A stretch of DNA of 64,000 bases from Tethya wilhelma. Its lineage: Eukaryota > Porifera > Demospongiae > Tethyida > Tethyidae. This document shows positions 10,880 to 23,049 of this stretch, piece by piece. The translations under genes and the position numbers were made by a program. The notes beneath the pieces were generated by a model, which saw only the letters and a list, made by a program, of their open reading frames with translations, did no database searches and was not told the DNA's origin. Where the stretch lies: assembly GCA_964030475.1 (NCBI GenBank), contig CAXIPT010000002.1, forward strand, positions 2,101,191 through 2,165,190. The letters are read 5' to 3'. Within the stretch, counting starts at the first letter, position 1. Every line of letters starts with the position of its first letter.

Positions 10880-12295
10880 ATACTTTGTAAGCAGGTTTCA
10901 GAATCCGAAAGAATAACGGACTGGGCTGAGAAATATCCTCAAGCCGTTGTAAAGCCTCAACAGTCTCTTGTATCTCATTCTCTCTCAAAGGTTAAAGCTT
11001 GTGACCTTTAGCCATGTATGGGAGCTCTAGCTCATATGTTACACTTTACATTGTGTTGATAGTAGTAACTGTTAATTCATGTTTTGCTAGAACAATAATG
11101 TGTACAATGGTACTCTATTTGGTATTGTAGTGAACTAGTCACCTGTGTGTGTTTCATAGTATGATCATTGACATCCATCTGTCTACATAGGCCACGGAAC
11201 TGATGGTGCAGGGAATGTCATTCCTATTTTCGTGTATTTTGGGTCTTCTAAGGTTAATACCATTACTAGGTGGTGTGATCGGTGCATTTCTTGAGAGAGT
11301 GTAAGTTTGTTTTTTGCTTTGGACCTTTTTTACCATATAACTTGTTCTATATACATTTCTATTACCTGTTCATTTGTTAATTATTTAGCATGAGAAGAAA
11401 AAGGTCAACGGGTGCAGCAATTTCTATAGATAAGATTGCCCTTTACGGCCACCAGATATTGGAGGTAAGGATTTAGGATCAAATAGCAATTAAGCACTTT
11501 CTCTGTAATCTGTCTTGTGGTGTTGATCAGGTGTATAGATGTGAATATGTCTAAATGGTTCTGCAATTGTGTTTGGTATCTTACTCTTGCTTACTATTTA
11601 TACAGGCTATGATGTTCCTCTACAAACAAGGCTTCCCTGTTCTTGGTCATGTACACAGTGGCAACATCTTTGTCCAGGATGGTGTGTGCAGGTTGGGTGG
11701 CTATGAGAACACACTCCTTGGCTACAGATCTAGGTTCTACAGGATGTGCCAAGACCACTTGGAACACATGGATGTGATCATGTTTGGTAAGAGTCATCAC
11801 GTTTGAAAGCTTAATTTATTACCATGACTTATTTACAGGTCACCTTGTTTTTGAGATGTGTTGTGGTTGTGAGCTGAAGACCCTAGCTCCTACTCCTCAG
11901 GACTACCAGGCATTGAGAGGGGTGGAGGGAGGGGAGAAGGTGGAAGAGGTACTGCGATGTATCTTTACCAAGGGATTTCCTCACGAAATAGAACATGTGA
12001 GTCTTTTTTTTATTTTTTGGTCTATCAAGTTGGAGTGTTTGATTGCAAATGGTTTATGTGTATTGTATGGTGTTTGTGTGTGTTTTTGTAGATAATCAAC
12101 TTGACATTTTTTCAATCTGGGATGCACTCCAATTGTTTCAATGAGACCAAGGTATAATGCATCATACTATGACTTGTATTGTGAGAATAATGTATTAGGG
12201 GTTATTCTTGTGCTTCATACTAGCTGCAGTTAAACAGTGAAACAAGAGCACTTTTGGCAAGAGTAAGGGGAGCCAGTTATCATAATGTTCAATGA
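8480..12295 (+). CDS. PXK/Slob-family membrane-associated pseudokinase, gene 1 (14 exons, ~500 aa)
   Basis: Exons read by frame and GT-AG: 8480-8718, 9009-9121, 9212-9295, 9383-9453, 9633-9743, 10076-10171, 10322-10357, 10895-10990, 11191-11300, 11389-11464, 11606-11786, 11839-11996, 12092-12151, 12224-12295; all phases agree. An in-frame stop lies just before the ATG. Residues ~36-70 are hydrophobic. The body matches the PXK kinase-like domain: HPYIHPLV, SLKDMIYK, ALYGHQILE, KQGFPVLGH, CRLGGYENTLLG and FGHLVFEM. The catalytic HRD is replaced by HVHSGN and DFG by LGGYEN, so phosphotransfer is unlikely. PXK and Slob are scaffolds for membrane trafficking and channel regulation. No PX domain is seen. 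Exon 9 adds an unusual hydrophobic stretch between the lobes. The last two exons are less certain: a stop also follows if the 12152 donor is not used. A sequence gap lies in intron 7. Confidence 0.8.
10471..10876. repeat. (CA)n microsatellite containing a 243-base assembly gap
   Basis: Uninterrupted CA runs flank Ns at 10557-10799, inside intron 7 of the first pseudokinase gene. The gap size is probably arbitrary, the assembly having stalled in the repeat. ORFs of alternating Val-Cys across it are artefacts. Confidence 0.95.
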
Positions 12296-13016
12296 TGCAT
12301 GGTGTTGAGTATAATAATTTATGTTATTTTTATGGTGCAAACTGGAGTCAAATTTTGTAATTATTGTTCATTACGTATAATATTATCACTCTGTTATCAA
12401 GTTTGTGATAGTAATATCAATGTCAACTGTTGACATTTCATCCCAAGTAATCATGCACTTGTGTGTTTTTCATTGCAATTTTGTGTTTATTAATTTTACC
12501 CACTCATTGTGGTTATGGCTGGGGAGTACTGATTCTAAATGATTACATAAACAGTGTGTACTACAGCTATATAAGGGGCCGTTTTAAGGGCAAGATCCAT
12601 GTGGACACGACAATGTTTCTGACAGACTTTAAAGCTGCTGAACTTACCCTTTGTTGCTTTGCTTGTATTTTTGTTGTAATAATTATATCTGCTGCTGTGC
12701 ATCACACCTCAACTAGCTTCCACACATTAATTTTGACAGCTAGCTCATGGTGGGGCCAACAGCTCTGCAGCTGCTACTAATCTTAGCACTTCATGTAGAT
12801 CATCAATGAATTTTTTAAACTGATCCACAGCTAGTCTCTAGCACAAAGCACGTAGCACGTACACGTACCTCAACCATAGCCTAGATATTAACCTTTTTCA
12901 CATGCATAATCATGCCCTGTTTTAACGTATTCATTATGAGCCCGGCCCCCAAAAGTGCGGACTTTTCGAGGGGAATACCCGGCTAGCAATGTCATAAGGT
13001 CAAGTTTTGACAAAGT
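12296..13016. other. Intergenic between the two pseudokinase genes
   Basis: About 720 bp. A 105-aa hydrophobic ORF (12463-12780) has no recognised relatives and no supporting context, so it is not called. Promoter elements for the second gene must lie here but none is distinctive. Confidence 0.45.
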
Positions 13017-16000
13017 ATGGCTTCTTTCTCTGCACTTCTGGTGTATTTTTGTTGGGTTCATATCGGACAACGTGAGGTTTTGGGTGGAATTGATCTTAAG
13101 TCTGAAACAGCTTCATCCACCCTGACTACCGAAGATGTGCTAGGCACTGAACAATTCCATAAGAAAGAATTTAAGGATCTAAGTAGGTTATTTGTACTGT
13201 GACTCACTGAGTCTCTACTGTAATATAATTATAATTATATAGTACCTGTAAGAATAAATTGTGGTTAACTTTGTCCTAAGCATCTGGCCTGGGTACAGGT
13301 GGTATACTACACACAAATTTTAAGGGGTGTGTCACTGTGTATAAAAGTGTGCATGGTCATGGTGGTTGCTGAACATTAATTCCTGCTTATATAGCAAGCT
13401 TTAGTACTACACGAAATTACTGATGTGTTTATTACACAGACACAATTGTAAGCTCTGGTACAGGCTCTGATATACAATCTACTGAACAAAAGGTTAGAAA
13501 CTGAGTATATATGCAGTACAGAATATATGGCTATGCTTAATACAGCGGTCTCCTAATTGAATTTCACAGACTTTGAGAATTATTGAGATTGCTGTACCAG
13601 TTTCAGTGCTATCATTAATAATTTTTACTGTTATTATTTGCTGTGGAGCTGTATGCTACTGTAAGAAGCGAAAGCGATTGTAAGTTACTTGAATGGGCTA
13701 ATTAACAAACATACAGGAGATAATTGTTTTTCATTACATGATTGTGTTATTAACATTCAGGACAGCTTACCATCCATCTCTTGAAGAATCACTGATTACT
13801 AGAGAAGTTGACAATAGACAGGCGGAGGAAAATGTGGGAAAAGGTATGTTCATTGTATTTGACTCAAAGTTAAAACTTATTGATTGTGATTATCTCTTAA
13901 TCATTACTAGAGAATGCCAGGTTGGCAACCGATTACTACTTAAACCAGATTAAAATTAGGAATGGAGGAGTGGACTATGGGATACCTGAACAACTACCTT
14001 CTATGGGTAAAAGTTATACTTCTAGCTATATAATCGTAATTGTTATGTGGATCGAGTGTTGGCCTGTAGTGAACAACACTGTGTGCATATTAATATAGTA
14101 AAAATTTCAAAAAAATAAGTCGTGTAGGAATGGGCAGTGCAGTAAAAAGTATTGGAACAAGGAATGTCTCAATTTCGGCACATGACTATTTCATTTTTAT
14201 TATTGTCTCCCTCATATGGATGGCCCTCAGTGTCGTAAATATATATACAATGACTGCACAAAAGTATACCTGCTGCATTGGTTCAAATTCCTACTAATCA
14301 GTTGGCTAAGCAGTGGAGTAAAATATAAGTGACAGGCAACTTAAACTGGAGAACCAGCCAAGAGTTGGGCATAAAAAATGAAGTCAGTAGTCATGTGCCG
14401 AAATTGAGACATTCCTTGTTCCAATACTTTTTACTGCACTGCCCATTCCTACACTACTTATTTTTTTGAAATTTTTACTACTTGTTCATTCACTTTTTTC
14501 AACACTACAGTGTGGAGACTATCAGAGACTGGTTAGTCCCTACAAAAAGCTTAAGTAGCAGCTGTATGCACTAGATTATGCTAGAGGAGGCTAATGCGCA
14601 TGCGCATAATAATGCCACGTGGGTTAATGACCTTTGAACTTTACCCACAAAGATGGCTGCATTGTAGCACATGAATTTATACACAACTGAAGTTTCAAAG
14701 CTCTCTAGTTTTTGTTTAGGCCTGTTTATGATAAAAACGAGTATCAAGGAATGTAGTACCTATGAGAAGAACTTACTCTGTGCTGTCAAAGTTGGCTCAA
14801 CACATTCTGGTTCTCTGGAAATCCTTTTCAAGTAAGTCAGTTAGGAAGTAAGTAAGTAAGTACGTTAGCAGAACAAAAATGGCACTATGGTGGCTTCCCA
14901 CTAGCGCTCCGTACGAGTGCTGAGGAAAGTTTTTGTGAGATTTAGACCTTGCATGTAGTTGGTAATCTGTCAGTGAGAGCCTTTGAGTAACGTTGAAGGC
15001 TTAATTTTGTTTGACTAGATTTTTATAGTGAGCAACATTTTGTATTGTGTCTATGGGACAGTCGGCCCATTCCTACTATACGTACTACCGTACGTATGAT
15101 ACGTATGATTATACAGTCAAGTTTTTTATTTGCTGTGATGAACCCATCATAGGTTGAATTTACACTATTCACAAATCAAACAGTCATGCATATTATTGTT
15201 TTGTAGGAAGTCGAGTGCAAAAATACTGGTATAGAACAGCTCCAGTAGAGAGAAACACTGTGGAACCAGAAACTCAAAAAGTCACCCTTGTTACTAACGT
15301 AAGTAAAGATCTTGTTAATAAGAGGTAACTGTGACCTTAATTATAAGTATAGCTAAAAACTGATAATAAATTAATATTAATACGCGAAAAATAGCACATT
15401 ATAATACCAAAACGTAATTTTCGCGATTGAAAAAAGGGGGACAAATGACCCCTGTGCCCCCCCCCCCTCCTTACTCCACTGATAACACATATAATTATGT
15501 GTTTAGAGTAGTCAACGTCAGTTTGCATGACTAAGTTAAACTCTTACTGAGAGGTTTATAGAATATTTCTTCTTCTTCTTCTTCTGTAACAGTTAGCTTG
15601 ATTATGGTCTATGTTCTCATTGGGAGGGAGATGTTAATCTTTAGTATGGGACTTTATTGCTGAGCGTCCCCCAGGATGGATTCTATTAGGGTATTGCATC
15701 CCCTTGGATGTGAGCCTCTACACACTTATGTCCCCCTGGACACAAATTGAGGGAGACGTTGTACAGTAATCTGTTCCAAGTGATTGACTATGTGCACGCG
15801 AATTTATAGAAGTAATTGTTCAATAGTTTTGATACTTCAACATTGAATTACGTTAATCCCAATAATATGTGTTATCTATAGGTTTCCATTACAAGATACT
15901 GTCCTCTGTTTGAGGAATTGAGTCAAACCCTGACTGACAACACAATACAAACTCTTAATGAAGTTTTGAAGACTTTGAAACAGGTAAAAATAGTGTTAAT

Positions 16001-19000
16001 AACAGTGTGTGCATATGTGTGTGTACATGCATTTGGGAAAATCAGAAAATTAAGTATAATTATCAAGTAATTATGCCATAGGTATGTGGATGATCAATCA
16101 TAATAAACACACAATCATAATTATTAATTTTTTCATAATGTACAGAATCCCTTCATTCACCCTATACTCGAAGTTGGTTATCTTGAAGACCGTAAACAAG
16201 TTATTGTTTTACAACCCTATGTTTCTGGTGGATCACTGAAGGACTGTATTTATGGGGTATGTTTAAAACTATTATAAATATACAATAGATCGGGAATTAT
16301 CTCAGGTACAAATTCTTACATACATGTACAACTAGTTTTCGTAAGAATATGCTATACTATTCAACTTTGTGTATGTTCAATTTTCCCTCCAAGCTATATT
16401 ATATAAATGGCAAAAAATTCCCGGTATGGACTATTAATTAAATTGGTGAACGTTTAAGTCAAGCATACATTATTTTTACTCTATAGGTTGACCCAACTAT
16501 AGACTGGGCTGACAAATATCCTCAGATTCCAAAATGGAGAGACGGATCGCTATTAAGATCAGCTACTTCAGGTGCTCTACATAATTCAAAGTCTTCCTCT
16601 GACTCCTCCAGCTTCTTAAACTGTTGGGGACGCCGCAAGGATGATCAGTTGGATAATGTACAACGTCCACGTGAGCTTTTACAAGTCAGTTCTGATTCTT
16701 ATCATCCTCCTAAATTTGTAAATGAAAGGCCAATAAGGCAGGAAAAAGAACGCAAGCCAACCCAGCCGAGTAGTGATTTTTCTGGACCCATAAGTGAAAG
16801 TCAGAAAAAAATACCCAAGCCAAGTACTTCTAGATCAAAGCTCTCTGTGGAGAATGTAGCAAAGTATGGCTGGCAAATATTGAAGGTATGCCAATTTGGC
16901 TCACAATCAATATTGTGATTAAACTTTTTTATGAAAGTCTTTGAGATGTTATGTTCTTGTTTATGAATCATGAACTTTAAACTTAGTTGATTTTTTTCCC
17001 CGTAATAACTACAATACACAGGCTGTGACATTCCTCTACAAACAAGGCTTCCCTGTTCTTGGTCATGTACACAGTGGCAACATCTTTGTCCAGGATGGTG
17101 TGTGTAGGTTGGGTGGCTATGAGAACACACTCCTTGGCTACAGATCTAGATACTACAGGATGTGCCAAGACCACTTGGAACACATGGATGTGATCATGTT
17201 TGGTAAGGATCATTGCATAGAAAGCTACATTGTATCAGTATACAGTCAAACCTCCGATAACAAACCCTCCCAATAGTGGACAACTTCTCTATATAGCAGA
17301 CATTAACTATGCTCCCAGATAAAATCCCCATTACTCAATACAAAAGTAACAGCAATTAAACTCCCAACAAGCGACACTTCTTGATTTCTAAACAACAGAT
17401 AAACTGCTGCTCCCAAATTATTATTTCCACTCTGCCTAGGAACTTGGCAGTCAGCTAGTTTTGCTATGGTACACTGCATACAGTGCATGATAGCTAGATA
17501 TGTGCTAGAATGTCATTTATAAGGAAAAAAACCTCCCGACAGAGAACAAACCTTTGGAGTTTTGACTGTGTAGTTGCTAAAAATAGAAATTTGTATTTTA
17601 AGAGCCCCAGAAATGTGCACATTTGCATTCTAGATAACACACACTGTGTGTTATCTAGAAACAATACATGGACACCTCAGTGGCTTAGCTGCTTGAACAG
17701 GTAAGAAACTCCATGATTGCAAGTTTAATATAGTGGTATACTTTGTGTAATAAAAGTATCCATCATAATAGTTTAGTTGTGAGTTTTGTATCAATACATG
17801 ACTGGCACCATTAGACTCCTTCTGAGTGTTGAAAATACTATAGCTACAAGCATAAGTTATAACTAGGCATGTATACTCACGTGTTTATTAGTTGTGCATG
17901 CAAGTTGTGTGGGCTGAGGCTTATGCACTGTGGGTGCCTTTATGTATTATTACAGTGCCACCTCTTACCATCATATCTAGGTCATCTTGTGTTTGAGATG
18001 TGTTGTGGTTATGAGCTTACAACATTACTTCCAACTCATCAAGATTACCGGGCTGCGAGAGCTGTAGACGTTGAAGGTAAAGTTGAAAAAGTGCTGAAAT
18101 ACATCTTTGGACTGGTTTCACCATCAGAGCCAGAAGCCAACATAAACCATTCGTTTGCAGAAATGATTTCACTGGTATAGTTATTCACACCTTGGTTGTA
18201 GATAAATAATTTTCTATTATTAATGATCTTACAGATAAAAAATCATGATTTTTTTCGAGAAGGCAAAGAACAAATTAAGGGCAAGCCAAAGGTTAGCTTG
18301 CACATTGTTTTTTTATTTTTATTTTTCAATATTTGCTTTATTGGTATAACTTGTATAATTTTACTCTCTGTTAATAGAATATTGGGAAAATTGTGGACGC
18401 ACTGATACCTGTAACTCCTACACAATTTGGTGGAGAAAAGGTTGGTACAATCCCATGCATGGATACACTGCTTACTAAGTAGATTTGGTAACTGCAAAAC
18501 ATACCATAAGGTGTAATTTCTTCTGTTACTACGTATGTTCATTCTTTGCATCTTTGTACTCCCTGCTTCAGTTCAATTTTCTTCACAATCTATCAAGTTT
18601 TCTGATAATCACTTTGCAGCTTGTGGTTATGTATGTGGGTAAACTTGGCGAGAATTAAATTTGGTGAATTGGCGAATTATTCTTCAAATTGCCAAATTAA
18701 AAATCACCAATAATCCCAAAATGGGAATTCACCAAATTTTAAGCACACCAAATTATTTACCCGCTATAAGGTATGTTAGAATATGCCTACCAGGGCTCTA
18801 TACATGAAATACAGGTGGTAATATTGTATAAACTCAAGGGTTTAGCGCTTATACCGAGACTATTTGAAAGTAGATAATGCAGTAAGTATGTTCTGTCCAA
18901 CTCATATCATGGCGTGTCGAGTTCTTACAACTTTCTTTCTAGTTTAATTTGAGTATAGTATCATACGTACGGTAGTACGTATAGTAGGAATGGTCCGACT

Positions 19001-20573
19001 GTCCCATAGACACAATACAAAATGTTTATCACCATAAAAATCTAGCAAGGCAAAGTTAAACCTTCAAACTTGCTCAGAAGCTCTCTCAGACAGATTAACA
19101 AACGCTTGCATGGCCTAAAACTCACAGAAGCTTTCATAAGCACTCGTAGCGAGCGCTAGTTAGAAGCTACACCCACGCAATATTGTTCTCACTTACTTAC
19201 TAACTGACTTACTTGAAAGCGATTTCCAGAGAAACAAAAGACGTTGAGCTTGTTTTGACTACACAGAACAACTTTTTCTCATCTGGACTAGTGCCTTTTA
19301 CACTCGCTTTCTGCCCAAATGTGTTAAAACAAGAGCTAGAAAGCTTTAAAACTTAGTATATAAATTCATACACTTCAATGCATCCATCTATTGTAGGTAG
19401 AGGTCAAAGATCGTTATCTATCCACGTGGCATTTAATGCGCATGCGCATTAGCCTAATAGTACTGCTACTCAAGCTTTTTGTAAGGACTTACTAAGTCCC
19501 TGATATAGTCTCCTCACTTTAGTGTTGAAAAAAGTGAATGAACAACTATAGTAAAAATTAAATAAAAATTACAGTCGGTAGGAATGGGCAGTGCGGCAAA
19601 AAGTAAGGAAACAAGGCATGTCGCAATTTCGGCACATGACTACTTCATTTTTTTATGCTCAAGTAGAGTATTGAGGAAAACAACTTTTCCTAGATTACCT
19701 GCTTATATAATTTGCCCCACTTAGCTAGCTAACAGTTAAGTTCCACACCTCAATTAATCGATTGGCACTCCCTGTCAGTAATCCGACCATAAGGTGGCAC
19801 ATTCTGCAGCATACTGATTGGCATGCATGATCTATGAATTCAAACCATTATTTTATCCAGGCATGTACAACATTGTTTGAAGCATATCAATATTTATTTT
19901 CATATGAGAGAATGTATGAGGAATCAAAAATGAAAATGAAGTAGTCATGTGCCGAAATTGCGACATGCCTTGTTTCCTTACTTTTTGCCGCACTGCCCAT
20001 TCCTACACTGTAATTTTTATTTAATTTTTACTATACTTGTATATAATAGGTTCAAGTGCTTACTTTTTAAATTAGACGAAAGTCATGACAATTTTGTAAC
20101 AACTTGCGCACTAAAAACTTTGAAACTTGAAACGGTACCAAGTACTATCTTGGAATATCAAGATATTTCCCTGCTCAGCAGCTGTTGAGTGTATGCAGTC
20201 AGTATTTACAACTGATATTTCCCTGACTGGCTCCTTTGAAAGTATGGCTTATAATATTGTATCATTATTATAGTGATTTTATGCACAGCAATAATTGTAA
20301 ATGTTACGATCGATTGATGGTGACCATCAAGATTATGAAATCCAAACTGATGTAGTCTGATAATTTTAAGTGTGTATACATACCTATACAATTGTGCTAT
20401 AGTGCTTATTTTTTTGTGTGATTTAGCATGCATGCACTGATTGTGGTTTGTTTACCCGGCAGGTGACATTGACTTCAGATATGAAGACACTGTTGCAGAA
20501 GGTGTGCCAGTCAAGGGCCGAAACACCACCATGTACCAGTGCTCAGGAGCACCTAATAGAAAGTATTAAATAA
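13017..20573 (+). CDS. Receptor-like PXK/Slob-family pseudokinase, gene 2 (14 exons, ~605 aa)
   Basis: Exons: 13017-13182, 13440-13492, 13570-13679, 13761-13843, 13911-14006, 15207-15298, 15882-15983, 16146-16256, 16487-16885, 17022-17202, 17981-18174, 18235-18291, 18378-18440, 20463-20573; phases agree and the total is 606 codons with stop. Residues 1-18 look like a signal peptide, followed by a ~55-residue Ser/Thr-rich ectodomain, a TM helix (about 78-101, VPVSVLSLIIFTVIICCGAV) and a basic stop-transfer KKRKR. The cytoplasmic part is a PXK-like kinase homology region: SRVQKYW, HPILEVG, SLKDCIYG, YGWQILK, GHVHSGN and FGHLVFEM. HRD and DFG are lost. A 133-codon exon puts a Ser/Pro-rich insert between the lobes. 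Type I topology with a PXK-like domain is unusual, since known PXK carries an N-terminal PX domain. Introns 5 and 13 hold family-1 transposons. Confidence 0.82.
14098..15097 (-). mobile_element. Hairpin transposon, family 1, copy B (in intron 5)
   Basis: Reverse orientation relative to copy A. The long inverted repeat comes first (arms about 14098-14210 and 14372-14484), and the short hairpin with loop TACC/GGTA lies at 15078-15097. It carries TGCGCATGCGCA at 14595-14606, CCACGTGG at about 14615 and AAGATGGCTGC at about 14651. No ORF. Confidence 0.75.
17243..17568. mobile_element. Possible Tc1/mariner-type MITE in intron 10
   Basis: Ends read CAGTCAAACCTCC and, in inverse, CAGTCAAAACTCC, about 326 bp apart. 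The left end is preceded by TA; the right flank is TG, so a TA target duplication is not perfect. No transposase. Confidence 0.45.
17628..17660. repeat. 33-bp palindrome in intron 10
   Basis: TTCTAGATAACACACA and its exact reverse complement are separated by a single C. It would form a stable hairpin in the pre-mRNA. Confidence 0.6.
18636..18765. mobile_element. Short palindromic MITE, related to 7595-7730
   Basis: Ends GGGTAAA and TTTACCC, with internal AAATTTGGTGAATTGGCGAA and mirrored GCCAAATT/CACCAAATTTTAAGC motifs. It lies in intron 13 of gene 2. Confidence 0.55.
18963..20040 (+). mobile_element. Hairpin transposon, family 1, copy C (in intron 13)
   Basis: The short hairpin ATACGTAC-GGTA-GTACGTAT is at 18963-18982. 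Long inverted-repeat arms lie at about 19541-19655 and 19926-20037. TGCGCATGCGCA is intact at 19437-19448, with CCACGTGG about 15 bp before it. The insertion largely accounts for the 2-kb length of this intron. Confidence 0.75.
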
Positions 20574-20746
20574 TTTTTTGGTGGTTTTGTAACATTTTCT
20601 ATGCATTGAAATTAATTTCATATTATATTATAGTGATTGTATGCATGAGAATTATTATTCGAACCACTGTATAATACCATTAAGTGCATAAGGTGCATGT
20701 ATGTATGATTACTTTTTATTAGTATTATGTTTTGAATTATATATGT

Positions 20747-20799
<53 letters not shown>

Positions 20800-21016
20800 A
20801 TTTATGTAATTGTTACAAATGATTTGGATAGAGAGCTTGCTAGATTATCGAATCTCCACTGACTTAATACTTTTGTTCTAAAATTTATAAATATTATCTA
20901 GCTATCACATTGTTAGATAGACATATGTTTCACTGTTTTATAATATAATTATTGTTGTAAATAATAATATTATAGTGTAATTGTTTAGTACATATACCCA
21001 ACAAAAGTTTCAATGA
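20574..21016. other. 3' flank of gene 2 with a (TG)n tract
   Basis: TG repeats at about 20744-20798. No AATAAA close to the stop was seen. Nothing else is recognised. Confidence 0.5.
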
Positions 21017-21620
21017 CATGTCTAGTCAGGCATGTGCCGAAATTGAGACATATACCTTGTTCCAATACCTTTTAAAAGTACTGCCCATTCCTATAGGACC
21101 TGGTTATTTTCAAGTTACTACTTGTTCATTCACAGTTTGTTCAGCACTACAGTGTGAAGACTATTAGAGACTGGTTAGTCCCTACAAAAAGCTTTAGAGT
21201 AGCAGCTGCTCCGTTATTACTGCTACCCAAACAAGGTATAACAGCAGCACTGCATGACTTCATTCATGCAGACACTATATACTTATGTTAAATATTCTAG
21301 AATGAAATATAGTATAGCCTCATTGATATTATGTAGCTAGCTATGTGTTCAGGATGTTGAGTTGATGAAGTAGTCATGTGCTGCCTGTGTGTCCTGACCT
21401 GCCTTGTTTCATACTTTTATGGCACTCAACCGATTCCTACCATGACTGTTGAAATTTTTAATTAGCCCGGCTCTAATACTCAGTTCAAGTATAACGTTCA
21501 TATACTGAGTCATGACAGACAAAGCTACATGCATGCACTATAATAATGCTAGAGTAGGCTAATGCACATGCATGCGCATTGAATACCACATGGAAATACT
21601 GATTGAACTCCAGCTTGCAT
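21017..21620 (-). mobile_element. Degraded family-1 hairpin transposon fragments
   Basis: 21017-21205 matches one long-repeat arm plus body (ATGTGCCGAAATTGAGACAT, CTGGTTAGTCCCTACAAAAA). A second eroded arm is at about 21365-21460, and a mutated NRF1-like block at about 21553-21580. The terminal short hairpin is not found. Confidence 0.6.
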
Positions 21621-23049
21621 GTATGGAGCATCCCTTGTAACATCTTTACTCTAAATAATGCACATCATAACAACCTGATATATAGTCTCTGGCATTTCAA
21701 TTGGCAAGTCTGAGTAATATTTAGCCAAGAACTTTAAGACTTCAGATTGATATAAATTATACTTAAATAGAATACAGGCTTGAAGCCGCAAAGTTTTGAT
21801 GCCATGTGTATCTAGTGCCGCGGCACTAATTTGGGATCAATAGAAACCAGGGCAAATGATTAACATGTGTAACATATGTATGTTGACTATAAGATGTCCC
21901 CGGGCCCATGCATATACCTTGTAAGCCACCTTGAAATTATGTCAGAACAATATTTATATATCACTCTATGAAAGGCGCCTAGTCCTGATCATGAGTTAAG
22001 AATTTTGATATTGTCATTCGAAATGCAAGTCAGAATTGACCCTTTAATTTGACCCATTTGGTATACTGTTAGCATAACAACACTAAACTAACGCATAACT
22101 GCAATATGCTAGTTACTGAAGGAAATTTTGGTAGTGCTCGCACACAGAACACAGAATCACTTTACGGATTTTGAGATCATGTTCTGAATTGAAGATATTA
22201 CAAAATCAGGACAAATTTCTTGCAAAACCTAAAGGTGGACCAACTGAGAATTGAGGCAAATGTCCCGATATTTCTCCATATGATGGTGTTTTAGTGAACT
22301 TGCAGCTGATTCCGAGCATATAATTTATGTGATTTCATTGCTATGTTGAAATGTAGTTAATTTGTTGGCAGCTCATTACAAAAAATTCGGACACTTTGGT
22401 ATCGGAATTTCAGAATCCATTGCCGTCTGCTAGTATGTTACCATGCTGACTAATTACTGTCTTTGGCCAGTGGTATACGTGCAAACACTGACCTTTTGTA
22501 TACATAAATAACATGCACAAACCAGCTGCTGCCGCTCTATCCATGCAATGGTGGAGTTAATGTCAGCCTCATAGTGTGGACACAACAATAATTATACCTG
22601 CTGTTCTAATTTACACCCAGATTGATCTGTTCGATTTTTTAAGCCTTCACCCTTTATTGCACTAGCTTAGAATTTGACCTACGACCCAACTAAAAGTCCT
22701 TTCTGTAGCTATAGTGACCTTTGACTGTTGATTGAGAGCAAGCAATTAAGCTTTCTTGATATTAATTTTGATGGGGCCAATTATTGTTGCAAATTGATCC
22801 TAGTTGTGGGTGTCATGACCACTCCTTGTGTATATGTGTAACTGTTTTTTATGTCAAAGACCCTTGTTGGGTCACCTAAAAAATACCACAAACTATATAT
22901 ATAGCTATGAAACTGCTTCTGATAGAATCATGTCCTCATTGCAAGGTCTGGCTATATATACAAGAATTCTGACTTTGAAGGGCTCTCAACTGCAGACTCT
23001 TTCCAATCCAGTGAAGTTGATTCTCCAATCAAGTAACTTCTGCAATTTG
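21621..23049. other. Intergenic, no feature recognised
   Basis: No exon-like frame, RNA gene or in-window repeat was seen. It may include the eroded 5' part of the LINE that follows. Confidence 0.4.

Noticed and set aside
10432..10881. Long Val-Cys repeat ORFs across the CA tract and gap
   Set aside because: Pure dinucleotide repeat plus Ns; no coding meaning.
12463..12780. 105-aa hydrophobic ORF between the pseudokinase genes
   Set aside because: No recognisable family, no splice or conservation support, low-complexity hydrophobic content.
14275..14320. tRNA-like GGTTCAAATTCC stretch
   Set aside because: No matching acceptor or anticodon stems; it is the centre of a family-1 transposon hairpin.
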